Assembly (NCBI RefSeq): GCF_036032445.1
Contig: NZ_CP107932.1
Span: 6,760,501-6,824,500 of the forward strand
Origin: Nocardia sp. NBC_00416
Lineage (GTDB): Bacteria > Actinomycetota > Actinomycetes > Mycobacteriales > Mycobacteriaceae
DNA length: 64,000 nt
Reading direction: 5' to 3'
The notes under the pieces were generated by a model. The model did not search any database, had not been told where the DNA came from, and worked only from the letters and a program-made list of their open reading frames with translations. The position numbers and the translations under genes are program-made. Every line of letters begins with the position of its first letter. Position 1 is the first letter of the stretch. Below are positions 30,374 to 38,710 of this stretch, one piece after another.

Positions 30374-30413
30374 GCGATATCCCGGTCGGCGAAGTCGCCG
30401 ACCGGGATATCGC
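30374..30413. terminator. 40-bp near-perfect palindrome between convergent genes
   Basis: Arms of 19 bp (GCGATATCCCGGTCGGCGA at 30374-30392 and its exact complement at 30395-30413) are separated by only 2 nt. It lies between the PKS stop (30323) and the stop of the convergent dienoyl-CoA reductase gene (30447), so it can serve as a bidirectional terminator. Confidence 0.8.
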
Positions 30414-30446
30414 CGCGGCGGATCGCTCAGATCGCGACCGCCGCGT

Positions 30447-32477
30447 TCAGAGTTCGGCTGCCAGTTGGGTGCCTTGTTCGATCGCCCGTTTGGCGTCCAG
30501 CTCCTTGGCTTCGTCGGCGCCGCCGATGACATGGCACCGCATCCCACGGTCGCTGAGCGGATCCACCAGTTCGCGTACTGATTCCTGACCGGCGCAGATC
30601 ACGACAGTGTCGACCTCGAGCACGCGCCGGCCTTCGTGATCGGGCCCGAAACTGATGTGCAGGCCCCGGTCGTCGATCAGCTCGTAGTTCACCCCGGCGA
30701 TCTGCTCGACCCCCCTGGCCTCGAGTGCGGTGCGGTGGATCCAGCCCGTGGTCTTGCCCAGCGTGGTTCCGAACGGACCGGGTTTGCGTTTCAGCAGCGT
30801 CACGTCGCGAACCGCCGGCGACCAGGTGCGTGTGGTCAGCTGGCCCGGCGCCTGCTCGTCGTGGGTGACCCCCCACTCCCGCTGCCATTCGGCCAGGTCG
30901 AGCGCGCTGCTGCCCGCCACGGTGAGGAGTTCGCCGACGTCGAATCCGATTCCGCCCGCGCCGATCACGGCCACCCGTCGCCCGGCGGTGCGTTCGCCGC
31001 GGATCAGCTCCGGGTAGGAGAGCACCATCGGGTGGTCGATACCGGCGATATCGGGGACGCGGGGGCGTACCCCGGTGGCCACCACCACCTCGTCCCAGTC
31101 GCCTTCGGCGAGTTGTCCGGCCGTGACCTCGGTGTTCAATCGCAACGACACACCGAGGACTTCCAGTTTGCGCCGGAAGTACCGGATCGACTCGTCGAAC
31201 TCCTCTTTGCCGGGAATACGCCGGGCCAGGTCGAACTGACCGCCGATTCGGTCCGCCGCCTCGAACAGCTCCACCCGGTGCCCTCGTTCGGCCGCGCCGA
31301 TCGCGGCCGACAACCCGGCCGGTCCGGCCCCGATCACCGCGACCTTCTTGGCCTGCCGGGTGGGCAGCAGCTGGAGGAGGGTCTCCCGGCCGGCGCGCGG
31401 ATTCAGCAGGCACGACACCAGCTCTCCGGTGAAAGTGTGGTCCAGGCAGGCCTGGTTGCAGGCGATGCAGGTGTTGATCTCGTCGACCCGGGATTCGGCC
31501 GCTTTTCGCACCCACTCCGGGTCGGCGAGCATCGGGCGCGCCAGCGCGACGAGATCGGCGTCACCACGCTCGAGGATCGCTTCGGCGACGTCGGGCATAT
31601 TGATCCGATTCGCCGCGCACACCGGAATACTCACCTGTTGTTTGATCTTCGCGGTGTATCCGACGAAAGCTGCCCGCGGCACGGAAGTGGCGATCGTGGG
31701 TACCCGGGATTCGTGCCAGCCGATATCGGTGTTGATGATATCCACTCCCGCCGCTTCCAGCTCGCGAGCCAGGGCGATGATCTCCTCGAAGGTCTGTCCG
31801 TCCTCCATGAAGTCGGCCAGCGACATGCGGAACATGATCAGGAATTCGTCACCCAGCGCGGCGCGGGTCCGGGCGACGATCTCCACCGGGAATCGGCGGC
31901 GATCGGCCGGCGTGCTGCCCCAGCGGTCAGTGCGTTTGTTGGTCAGGGGGGCGAGGAATTGATTGATGAGGAATCCCTCGCCGCCGATCAGCTCGATACC
32001 GTCGTACCCGGCCGATTTCGCCAGCCGGGCGCAGTGCACATGGGCATCGATGGTCGATTCGACCTCGGCGTCGGATAATTCCCGCGGTTCGAAGGCGCTG
32101 AACGGCGAGGCGACCACCGACGGTGCGACATTGTTCGGGGTGTTCGAATCACGTCCCGTGTGCAGGATCTGCATCGCGATCTTCGCGCCCGCCTCGTGGA
32201 CGGCGCCGGTGATGACGCGATGCCGCACGGCATCGGCCTCGGTGAGCATCGAGCACGAGAACGGTGAGATCAGCGCTTCCCGATTGGGTGCGTACCCACC
32301 GGTGACGATGAGACCTACGCCGCCGCGTGCGCGTTCGGCGAAGAAGGCGGCCAGCCGGTCGGTATGCCAGGGCCGGTCTTCGAGGCCGGTGTGCATCGAA
32401 CCCATCACCACGCGATTGCGCAGTGTGATATGCCGCAGCTGGAGCGGCGACAGCAAATGCGGGAACGTGGAGCTCAT
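30447..32477 (-). CDS. fadH: 2,4-dienoyl-CoA reductase (FMN/FAD/4Fe-4S)
   Basis: The 676 residues match the usual length of this family. An N-terminal OYE-like FMN TIM barrel (about 1-360) is followed by a 4Fe-4S cluster motif with Cys337, Cys340, Cys344 and Cys356 (CIACNQACLD). Two nucleotide-binding folds follow (VAVIGAGPAG near 377 and VAVIGAGGIG near 500). The enzyme reduces 2,4-dienoyl-CoA with NADPH during degradation of unsaturated fatty acids. His255 in IGWHESR matches the known catalytic His. The position I align with the catalytic Tyr of E. coli FadH (GYLINEF, from memory) is Phe169 (GFLINQF), which could lower activity or change substrate. It is convergent with the PKS and shares the terminator palindrome. 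A role with the PKS is possible because modules 3 and 4 should make dienes, but this is only a positional hint. Confidence 0.9.
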   Translation of the reverse strand: MSSTFPHLLSPLQLRHITLRNRVVMGSMHTGLEDRPWHTDRLAAFFAERARGGVGLIVTGGYAPNREALISPFSCSMLTEADAVRHRVITGAVHEAGAKIAMQILHTGRDSNTPNNVAPSVVASPFSAFEPRELSDAEVESTIDAHVHCARLAKSAGYDGIELIGGEGFLINQFLAPLTNKRTDRWGSTPADRRRFPVEIVARTRAALGDEFLIMFRMSLADFMEDGQTFEEIIALARELEAAGVDIINTDIGWHESRVPTIATSVPRAAFVGYTAKIKQQVSIPVCAANRINMPDVAEAILERGDADLVALARPMLADPEWVRKAAESRVDEINTCIACNQACLDHTFTGELVSCLLNPRAGRETLLQLLPTRQAKKVAVIGAGPAGLSAAIGAAERGHRVELFEAADRIGGQFDLARRIPGKEEFDESIRYFRRKLEVLGVSLRLNTEVTAGQLAEGDWDEVVVATGVRPRVPDIAGIDHPMVLSYPELIRGERTAGRRVAVIGAGGIGFDVGELLTVAGSSALDLAEWQREWGVTHDEQAPGQLTTRTWSPAVRDVTLLKRKPGPFGTTLGKTTGWIHRTALEARGVEQIAGVNYELIDDRGLHISFGPDHEGRRVLEVDTVVICAGQESVRELVDPLSDRGMRCHVIGGADEAKELDAKRAIEQGTQLAAEL

Positions 32478-32847
32478 GAAGTGAACCTACTGACCGGTCT
32501 TTTATGCCGCAACGGATGGCCGACGGTTTCCGTGCCGATACCGACCGCACGGCCCGCCCCGTCGGTGGCGAAGAATCCCACGACGCGCGTCGACATGGCC
32601 GGCGGTCGGGGAGTCCGTGGCCGGACCGGAACACGATGAGGAGTGAGACATCCATCCCGTTGTGCAAAGCGGCACTGCATGCCCTGCGCTGAGGGAGTCA
32701 GCTCACTGCTGACGCTGTGACCTGGAGTGGGTCGTCCCGGTGGCACAACGAGTGCGTGGCTCCACCGACGCAGCCGGTCCGTTCGACTTTCCCGTTGTGC
32801 GAAGTGGCATTTTATGTCCTCCGCGGCAGGCCAATAGCGTCGGATCC
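32478..32847. other. divergent intergenic region between fadH and amidase
   Basis: This 370-bp gap holds the promoters of two divergent genes. Its clearest structure is a pair of 33-bp direct repeats at 32656-32688 and 32791-32823. A partly related segment (TATGCCGC...AACGGATGG, 32508-32526) lies in the opposite orientation just upstream of fadH. No convincing gene is seen. Confidence 0.6.
32656..32823 (+). repeat. two 33-bp direct repeats upstream of the amidase gene
   Basis: Copies at 32656-32688 and 32791-32823 match at about 26 of 33 bases. Both open with CCCGTTGTGC and keep the blocks AAG, GGCA, ATG and CCT in register. The second copy ends 24 bp before the amidase start codon. Duplicated operator sites or a duplicated promoter element are possible; no regulator gene lies adjacent. 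Confidence 0.55.
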
Positions 32848-34296
32848 ATGGAGTGGAATTTTCGATCGGCCGAAGAACTCGCAGCTGCCTTGCGTGCCGG
32901 TGCGGTGACCTCGGTGGAACTGACCGACGAGGCGATCGCCCGTATCGAGCGGGACGACGAGGCGATCAACGCGATCTGTGTGCCGGACTTCGACAATGCG
33001 CGGGCCGCCGCGCGCGCTGCCGACCAGGCGCGCGCCCGCGGCGAGGACCGGCCGCTGCTCGGCATCCCGGTGACGGTCAAGGAGTCCTACGATATCGCCG
33101 GGCTGCCCACGACCTGGGGCATACCGCAGCACGCGGACTACGTGCCGGCCGAGGACGCGGTACAGGTGTCGCGGTTGAAGGCCGCCGGCGCGGTGCTGCT
33201 CGGGAAGACCAATGTGCCGTTGATGCTGCGAGATATCCAGAGCTTCAACGAGATCTACGGCACCACCAACAATCCGTGGGATCACACCCGCACGTCGGGT
33301 GGGTCGTCCGGCGGTTCGGCGGCGGCCCTGGCGTCCGGATTCGGCGCGCTGTCCATCGGCTCCGACCTCGCCGGTTCGCTGCGCACGCCCGCGCATTTCT
33401 GCGGTGTCTACGCGCACAAGCCGACACTCGGGCTGGCGCCGACCCGCGGCATGGTCGCGCCGCCCGCGCCGGCCTTTCCGGTCGACCTCGACCTCGCCGT
33501 CGCCGGCCCGATGGCGCGCACCGCCCGCGACCTCGCGCTGCTGCTCGACGTGATGGCCGGACCGGACCCGCTGACCCACGGCGTCGCCTATGACGTCGCA
33601 CTGCCGCCCGCGCGCCACGAGCGGCTGGCGGACTTCCGTGTCCTGATCATCGAGGACCATCCGCTCATTCCGACCGGATCGGCGGTGCGGGCGGGCGTGA
33701 ACCGGGTGGCCGCGGCCCTCGTCGACGAGGGCGCCCGCGTCGAACGGCACAGTCCGCTGCTGCCCGATCTCACCGAAGCGGCGACGCTCTACATGCTGCT
33801 GATGCTGTCGAACGCCGCCGCGGGTCTTCCCGTCGGCGTGTACGAACAGCTGCGGATCCACGCCGCCGCCCTGAGCGTGGACGACCGGAGTCTCGACGCG
33901 GCGCGGTTGCGCGGCATGGTGCTCGGCCACCGCGAATGGGTCGAGGCGAACAACCGTCGCGAAGTCCACCGTCACGGTTGGCGGCAGCTCTTCGCCGAGT
34001 TCGATGCCGTGGTGTGCCCGATCACGCCCACTCCCGCCTTCCCACACGACCACAACGGAGGTCTGGAGGACCGGCGCATCGATATCGACGGCGTCGAGTA
34101 CCCGTACTTCGACCAGCTCGTCCTGGCCGGTGTGGCCACCATGCCCGGCCTGCCCGCCACCGCCATCCCGGCGGGCCGGTCGCCGGAGGGGCTGCCGGTG
34201 GGAGTGCAGCTCATCGGTCCGATGTTCGAGGACCGCACCCCGCTGCGGCTGGCCGAACTGCTCGAGCGGAAGATCGGCGGCTTCCAGGCGCCGTAG
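32848..34296 (+). CDS. amidase signature family hydrolase
   Basis: This 482-residue amidase starts at ATG 32848 (MEWNFRSAEEL). An in-frame Met 108 bp upstream would add residues unlike the family and run through the direct repeat. The Ser-Ser-Lys catalytic set is visible: Lys78 in VTVKESYDIAG, the cis-Ser in TSGGSSGGS (150-157) and the nucleophile Ser177 in GSDLAGSLR. The fold and length match bacterial amidases that hydrolyse small amides or aryl amides, but the substrate cannot be read from sequence. It is transcribed divergently from fadH. Confidence 0.93.
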   Translation: MEWNFRSAEELAAALRAGAVTSVELTDEAIARIERDDEAINAICVPDFDNARAAARAADQARARGEDRPLLGIPVTVKESYDIAGLPTTWGIPQHADYVPAEDAVQVSRLKAAGAVLLGKTNVPLMLRDIQSFNEIYGTTNNPWDHTRTSGGSSGGSAAALASGFGALSIGSDLAGSLRTPAHFCGVYAHKPTLGLAPTRGMVAPPAPAFPVDLDLAVAGPMARTARDLALLLDVMAGPDPLTHGVAYDVALPPARHERLADFRVLIIEDHPLIPTGSAVRAGVNRVAAALVDEGARVERHSPLLPDLTEAATLYMLLMLSNAAAGLPVGVYEQLRIHAAALSVDDRSLDAARLRGMVLGHREWVEANNRREVHRHGWRQLFAEFDAVVCPITPTPAFPHDHNGGLEDRRIDIDGVEYPYFDQLVLAGVATMPGLPATAIPAGRSPEGLPVGVQLIGPMFEDRTPLRLAELLERKIGGFQAP

Positions 34297-34434
34297 CCGC
34301 CCTCGGGGTTCTCGGTCTGCGAAGTGCCTCGGCGCTCTACGTTCCGGCCGGGTCGGTTCCCACGGCTGGTCAGTTGATATCGCAGGCGGCGGGTCGCCGC
34401 TCGGTACCGTGCTCGGGTGCACGATACGAGACCG

Positions 34435-35433
34435 ATGACCGAGGGTGGAGTTCGCGCCGGGAACAAGCGGGCCGCGCGGGGATGGCTGCGAAAAGCCGGG
34501 GTGGTCGCTGCGACGGTATTGCTGATGGCGGGGGTCGGCGGGGCGGTGGCCGGTGCGGCGCCGATCGGGGCTTCGGTACCCCGGGTTTCGGCCCGCGGGT
34601 TCGAAGAGCTCGTCGTCCCGTCGGGCATGGGCCCCATCGAAGTCCAGGTGCAGTGGGCGGCCCGGGGCGGCCGTTCGGCGCTCTACCTGCTCGACGGTCT
34701 CCGCGCCCCCTTCGATCACAATCAGTGGACCACCGATACCGACGTGTTGCGGCGGTTCGCCGGCGATAACGTCACACTGGTGTTTCCGGTCGGCGGACAC
34801 TCCAGTTTCTACGCCGACTGGTACCGGCCGAGCAGTACCAACGGCCAGGTCACCGCATACAAGTGGGAGACCTTCCTCACCGAGGAGCTGCCCGCCTTCC
34901 TGGCGGAATACGGGGTTTCGCGTACCGACAACGCCGTCGTCGGCGCTTCCATGGGTGGTGGTGCCGCCCTGTCATTGGCCGCACACCACCGCGACCAGTT
35001 CCAGTTCGCCGGATCCTTCTCCGGATTCGTGAATCCGACCTTCCCGCTGTGGAACGAGGCGGTCCGCGCCGCGATGTGGGACGAGGGCCGGTTCAATGTG
35101 GACGATATGTGGGGCCCGGCAGGTAACCCGGCCTGGAGTCGCAACGATCCGACGGTGCAGGCCGAACTGCTGCGCGGCCTGCCCATGTATGTCTCGGCCG
35201 GCAACGGTGTGCCCGGTGTTCTCGACGTGCCGTACGGGGTCGGCAACACTGTGAACGCGATGGGTCTGGAGGCGATGGCCACGGCGGCGGCGCGCATCTT
35301 CGGCGATCGAGTCGCGTCGCTGGGCATCCCGGCTCGGGTCGACATCGTCGACGGCACCCACACCTGGCCGTACTGGGACCGGGCGATCGCTACCGCCCGA
35401 CCGATGATTCTCGACGCGCTGGGCGTGCGCTGA
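34435..35433 (+). CDS. secreted mycolyltransferase, antigen 85 family
   Basis: About 332 residues with an N-terminal signal peptide (basic RAARGWLRKAG, hydrophobic VVAATVLLMAGV, then AVAGAAP). The mature part is an alpha/beta hydrolase of the Ag85/Fbp type: LYLLDGLRA, nucleophile Ser in GASMGGG, and a His in DGTHTWPYWD near the C-terminus. Such enzymes move mycolic acids between trehalose esters and arabinogalactan in the cell envelope, so the host should be a mycolate-producing actinobacterium. ATG 34435 is chosen as start; GTG 34417 is in frame and would add six residues. Confidence 0.93.
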   Translation: MTEGGVRAGNKRAARGWLRKAGVVAATVLLMAGVGGAVAGAAPIGASVPRVSARGFEELVVPSGMGPIEVQVQWAARGGRSALYLLDGLRAPFDHNQWTTDTDVLRRFAGDNVTLVFPVGGHSSFYADWYRPSSTNGQVTAYKWETFLTEELPAFLAEYGVSRTDNAVVGASMGGGAALSLAAHHRDQFQFAGSFSGFVNPTFPLWNEAVRAAMWDEGRFNVDDMWGPAGNPAWSRNDPTVQAELLRGLPMYVSAGNGVPGVLDVPYGVGNTVNAMGLEAMATAAARIFGDRVASLGIPARVDIVDGTHTWPYWDRAIATARPMILDALGVR

Positions 35434-35534
35434 CCATGGCCGTCGATCGATCCGTTCGCCGGCGCCACGACCGCGCAGTGCCACCGGCTGTCACCGGGGA
35501 ACGCCTACCCGAGCCGACGCCGTGACCTACCGAC

Positions 35535-36113
35535 TCAGCTGTGCAGGGTGGGCCGGTAGACGAGTTCTTGGATGTTGCCGTCGAGGGTTCGGCTCTCGAT
35601 CAGCTCGAGGTCGAAGTCGGCCGCACCCTCGAAGATCGGGTCCAGGCCGGTCTTCCCGGTGATCACCGGGAAGAGCGTCACCTGGACGCGGTCGACCAGG
35701 CCGGCGGCCATCAGCGCCCGGTTCATCGACAGGCTGCCGTGCGAGCGCAGCGGTATGGCGGAGTCATTCTTCAGCTGGGCGACCACGTCGACGGCGTTAC
35801 CGCTCACAACGGTCGCGTCCGGCCAGTCGAGTGGTCCTTGCAGCGTGGTCGACACCACCGTTGCCGGCAGGTTCCGCATCCGGGTGACCCAGGGGTCGCG
35901 CACCTCGGACTCCTCGGTGCTCGAAGCCAGCATCTGCGCGAACAACCGATACGTGTTCGCCCCCAGAACCATCCGCTGCTCCTCGTCGTAGGAAGCGAGG
36001 CGGTGGGCGAGCAGTTCGGGGCCCTGTTTACCCCAGTACCCGGTCCAGTCGCCGCCGGCGGCGCCGTAGCCGTCGAGGCTGGAAAAAACGTCGAACGTGT
36101 AGGTCGCGGTCAC
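35535..36113 (-). CDS. dihydrofolate reductase-fold (RibD C-terminal) family protein
   Basis: This 192-residue protein starts at GTG 36113 because AGGAG lies 8-9 nt upstream; the frame stays open far beyond it. TYTFDVFSSLDGYGAAGGDW at the start, the central MVLGANTYRLFA and late IPLRSHGSLSMNRALM and VQVTLFPVITG are typical of the RibD_C/DHFR-like family. These are NADPH-binding reductases of mostly unknown substrate, widespread as stand-alone genes in actinobacteria. It is divergent from a TetR gene 144 bp away, which may regulate it. Confidence 0.88.
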   Translation of the reverse strand: MTATYTFDVFSSLDGYGAAGGDWTGYWGKQGPELLAHRLASYDEEQRMVLGANTYRLFAQMLASSTEESEVRDPWVTRMRNLPATVVSTTLQGPLDWPDATVVSGNAVDVVAQLKNDSAIPLRSHGSLSMNRALMAAGLVDRVQVTLFPVITGKTGLDPIFEGAADFDLELIESRTLDGNIQELVYRPTLHS

Positions 36114-36257
36114 GATGCTCTCCTCGAGTCGGTCGATCCGGGTCTGTGGATTGAGACCGATGGCCGCGGCGAAACTCATCGCCGATGGACTCGGCCGGCC
36201 GCGTACCGTCACGGGCTGCGCGGTGGATGCCGCGCTGGGACACGGAGGGAACTCGCT

Positions 36258-36845
36258 ATGAGCGACAAATACGACGCGAACCGGGATCGAGTCCTGCGGG
36301 TGGCCGCCGAGTTGTTCGCGAAGTCCGGCTACCACGGCACCGGCATCGCCGACCTGGGGACCGCGGTGGGCCTGGGCCGCGGTGCGCTGTACCACTACAT
36401 CGGCAGCAAGGAGGCGATCCTCTACGAGATCAGCTGCCGCCGCCTCACCCAGCTGAACTCGATCGCGGACGAATCGGCGCTCACCGAAGCCGATCCCGAA
36501 ATCCGGCTGCGCGGACTCGCGCGGGCGCTGATGCGCGATATCGCCGGGCACCGCGCCGAATGGACAGTCTTCTTCCGCGAACACCACGCGCTGACCGGCG
36601 AGCGGCGCGACCGGGTGATCGCCGAACGCGAACGCTTCGAATCCCATTGGCGACACGCCTTGGAGCAGGGCGTCCGCGACGGCCGATTCCGAGCGCTGCC
36701 CCGGCTGATGGCCAAAGGGCTGCTCGGTATGTTCAATTACAGCTATGTGTGGATGAATCCCGGGGACAGGGAAACGCCCGACGAGATCGCCGACGCGTTT
36801 CTCGACACCGTGATCACCGGTATGCGATCCGGCGAACACGCCTGA
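36258..36845 (+). CDS. TetR family transcriptional regulator
   Basis: 195 residues from ATG 36258, with GGAGGGA upstream. The N-terminal helix-turn-helix is clear: RVLRVAAELFAKSGYHGTGIADLGTAVGLGRGALYHYIGSKEAIL. The all-helical C-terminal ligand domain follows (HRAEWTVFFREHHALTGERRD). It resembles TetR members that regulate fatty-acid or acyl-CoA genes, but the effector cannot be inferred. It is divergent from the RibD_C-type reductase, the likeliest target besides itself. Confidence 0.93.
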   Translation: MSDKYDANRDRVLRVAAELFAKSGYHGTGIADLGTAVGLGRGALYHYIGSKEAILYEISCRRLTQLNSIADESALTEADPEIRLRGLARALMRDIAGHRAEWTVFFREHHALTGERRDRVIAERERFESHWRHALEQGVRDGRFRALPRLMAKGLLGMFNYSYVWMNPGDRETPDEIADAFLDTVITGMRSGEHA

Positions 36846-36917
36846 CCCATGTGTCGTGTACACGCCTCCGGTGGTGCATCCCCGGTCAGTGAGGTCGATC
36901 GTCCCTAGGATCCGGGG

Positions 36918-37166
36918 GTGGAGTACGAAACCTGGTTCCAGGGGAACGTCCGAGTGATGCCGGCCGACCCGGCACTGCCCGCCGGCTACGACAATCTCGA
37001 GATCATCGTCGATGGGCCGGTTATCGCTCACGTGGCAGCCGCGGGCAGTGGCCGACCTGAATGCGGCACTGACGCTCGTGTGCTCACCGAGGGTTCTCCG
37101 TGGTCGCGCCCGGTTCCGGATCGGTGGCGGCGATGCCCGGAATGCGTTGCCCTTCACCCACTCTGA
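36918..37166 (+). CDS. small hypothetical protein with Cys motif
   Basis: An 82-residue frame starts at GTG 36918. The C-terminal half has PECGTD and WRRCPECVALHPL, a possible zinc-binding CxnCxxC arrangement. Short conserved proteins of this type occur in actinobacteria without known function. It sits between the TetR gene and the convergent aldehyde dehydrogenase gene, with only 29 bp to the latter. The start rests on weak ribosome-binding evidence. Confidence 0.6.
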   Translation: MEYETWFQGNVRVMPADPALPAGYDNLEIIVDGPVIAHVAAAGSGRPECGTDARVLTEGSPWSRPVPDRWRRCPECVALHPL

Positions 37167-37195
37167 ACGCTGCCGCCGAACTCGGTTCACGCGCC

Positions 37196-38710
37196 CTACA
37201 GTTGGATGCAGACCGATTTGGTCTCCAAGTACAGCTCCAGCGCCGCGGCGCCCTGCTCGCGACCCCAGCCCGACTGCTTGTAACCGCCGAACGGCAGTCC
37301 GGACGAGAACACGTTGTAGCAGTTGACCCACACCGTGCCCGCTTTCATCCGCGCGGCCACCTCGTGCGCGGCGCTCACGTCACGCGTCCACACCCCGGCG
37401 GCGAGCCCGTAGGTGCTGTCGTTGGCCAGCTCGGCGAGTTCGGCGGTGTCACCGAAGGACTGCACGGTCACCACCGGCCCGAAGATCTCGTTGTGGACGA
37501 TGTCGGAGTTCTGCGCGACGTCGCCGAGAACGGTCGGTGAGTAGTAGAACCCGGGCCCGTCGATGGGCCCGCCGCCGGTGAGGGCTTCGGCCCCCGCGCG
37601 CACGCCTTCGTCGACCATGGTCGAGACCCGGTGCAACTGTTCGGTGGATACCAGCGGTCCGAGATCGGTGGTGTCCTGGAGCGGATCCCCGATCCGCAGT
37701 GTTTCGGCCGCCTCGGCCATCCCTTTCGCCACTTCGGCGACAACGCTGTCATGGGCGTAGACACGAGACCCCGCGCTGCACACCTCGCCTTTGTTGAAGA
37801 AGATTCCGGTGGCGGCGCCCGCGATCGCCGCGTCGAGGTCCGCGTCGGCCAGGATCACGTTCGGTGATTTGCCGCCGAGCTCCAGCGAGACCTTCTTCAG
37901 GTTGCCCTGCGCGGCGGCGAGGATTTCCCGGCCCACCTCGGTCGACCCGGTGAAGGCGACCTTGTCGACACCCGGATGCCTCGCGATGGCCGCTCCCGCG
38001 GTCTCGCCGTAGCCGGGAACGATATTGACGACACCGTCCGGAAAGCCCACCTCGCAGATCAGTTCGCCGAGGCGCAATGCGGTCAGCGGGGTCTGCTCGG
38101 CGGGTTTGAGCACGACGGTGCATCCGGCGGCCAGGGCCGGCGCGATCTTCCATGCGGCCATGTTGATGGGAAAGTTCCACGGAATGATCTGTCCGACGAC
38201 GCCTACCGGCTCCTTCTTCGTATAGGCATGGAACCGTGCCGTGGGGTCGTACGGAACCGAGAGGTCCAGGCTGTCACCCGTGATCTTGTCGGTCCACCCG
38301 GCCATATAACGGAGCTGGCCGATCGCCAGGGGTAGATCGCCCGTCAGCGCGGCGATCCGGGGTTTGCCCTGATCGAGCGATTCCAGTTCCGCGAACTCTT
38401 CGATATTCGCCTCGAGGAGATCGGCGAGTCGCCATATCAGCGTGCTGCGTTGCGCCGGCAGCAGCCGGGACCAGGGGCCGCCGAGGGCACGCCGCGCGGC
38501 GGCGACCGCCGAATCTATGTCGGCGGCTTCGGCGGCGGCGACGGTGGCGAGTGTCTCGCCGGTGCTGGGATCGACAGTGTCGAGGGTGGCGCCGCTGACG
38601 CTGCCGACCCATTCACCGCCGATGAGGAGCGGGCCGACACGTCCGAGAAACGCGGAGACGTCGCGGCGCAGGGTCCGGGTGGTCGTCGAACGGTCCAGGG
38701 TGCTGCTCAT
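37196..38710 (-). CDS. NAD(P)-dependent aldehyde dehydrogenase
   Basis: 504 residues. The ATG at 38710 overlaps the stop of the upstream alcohol dehydrogenase gene (ATGA), which argues for it over an in-frame GTG three codons earlier. Family marks are present: IIPWNFPINMAAWK, the general base Glu in LELGGKSPN, the catalytic Cys in NKGEVCSAGSR, and EIFGPVVTVQ near the end. It oxidises aldehydes to acids. With the upstream dehydrogenase it should form a two-step alcohol -> aldehyde -> carboxylate path; the natural substrate is not evident. Confidence 0.95.
   Translation of the reverse strand: MSSTLDRSTTTRTLRRDVSAFLGRVGPLLIGGEWVGSVSGATLDTVDPSTGETLATVAAAEAADIDSAVAAARRALGGPWSRLLPAQRSTLIWRLADLLEANIEEFAELESLDQGKPRIAALTGDLPLAIGQLRYMAGWTDKITGDSLDLSVPYDPTARFHAYTKKEPVGVVGQIIPWNFPINMAAWKIAPALAAGCTVVLKPAEQTPLTALRLGELICEVGFPDGVVNIVPGYGETAGAAIARHPGVDKVAFTGSTEVGREILAAAQGNLKKVSLELGGKSPNVILADADLDAAIAGAATGIFFNKGEVCSAGSRVYAHDSVVAEVAKGMAEAAETLRIGDPLQDTTDLGPLVSTEQLHRVSTMVDEGVRAGAEALTGGGPIDGPGFYYSPTVLGDVAQNSDIVHNEIFGPVVTVQSFGDTAELAELANDSTYGLAAGVWTRDVSAAHEVAARMKAGTVWVNCYNVFSSGLPFGGYKQSGWGREQGAAALELYLETKSVCIQL

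Noticed and set aside
30636..32078. A 480-residue frame opposite the dienoyl-CoA reductase gene
   Set aside because: It is a shadow of fadH with no recognisable motif.
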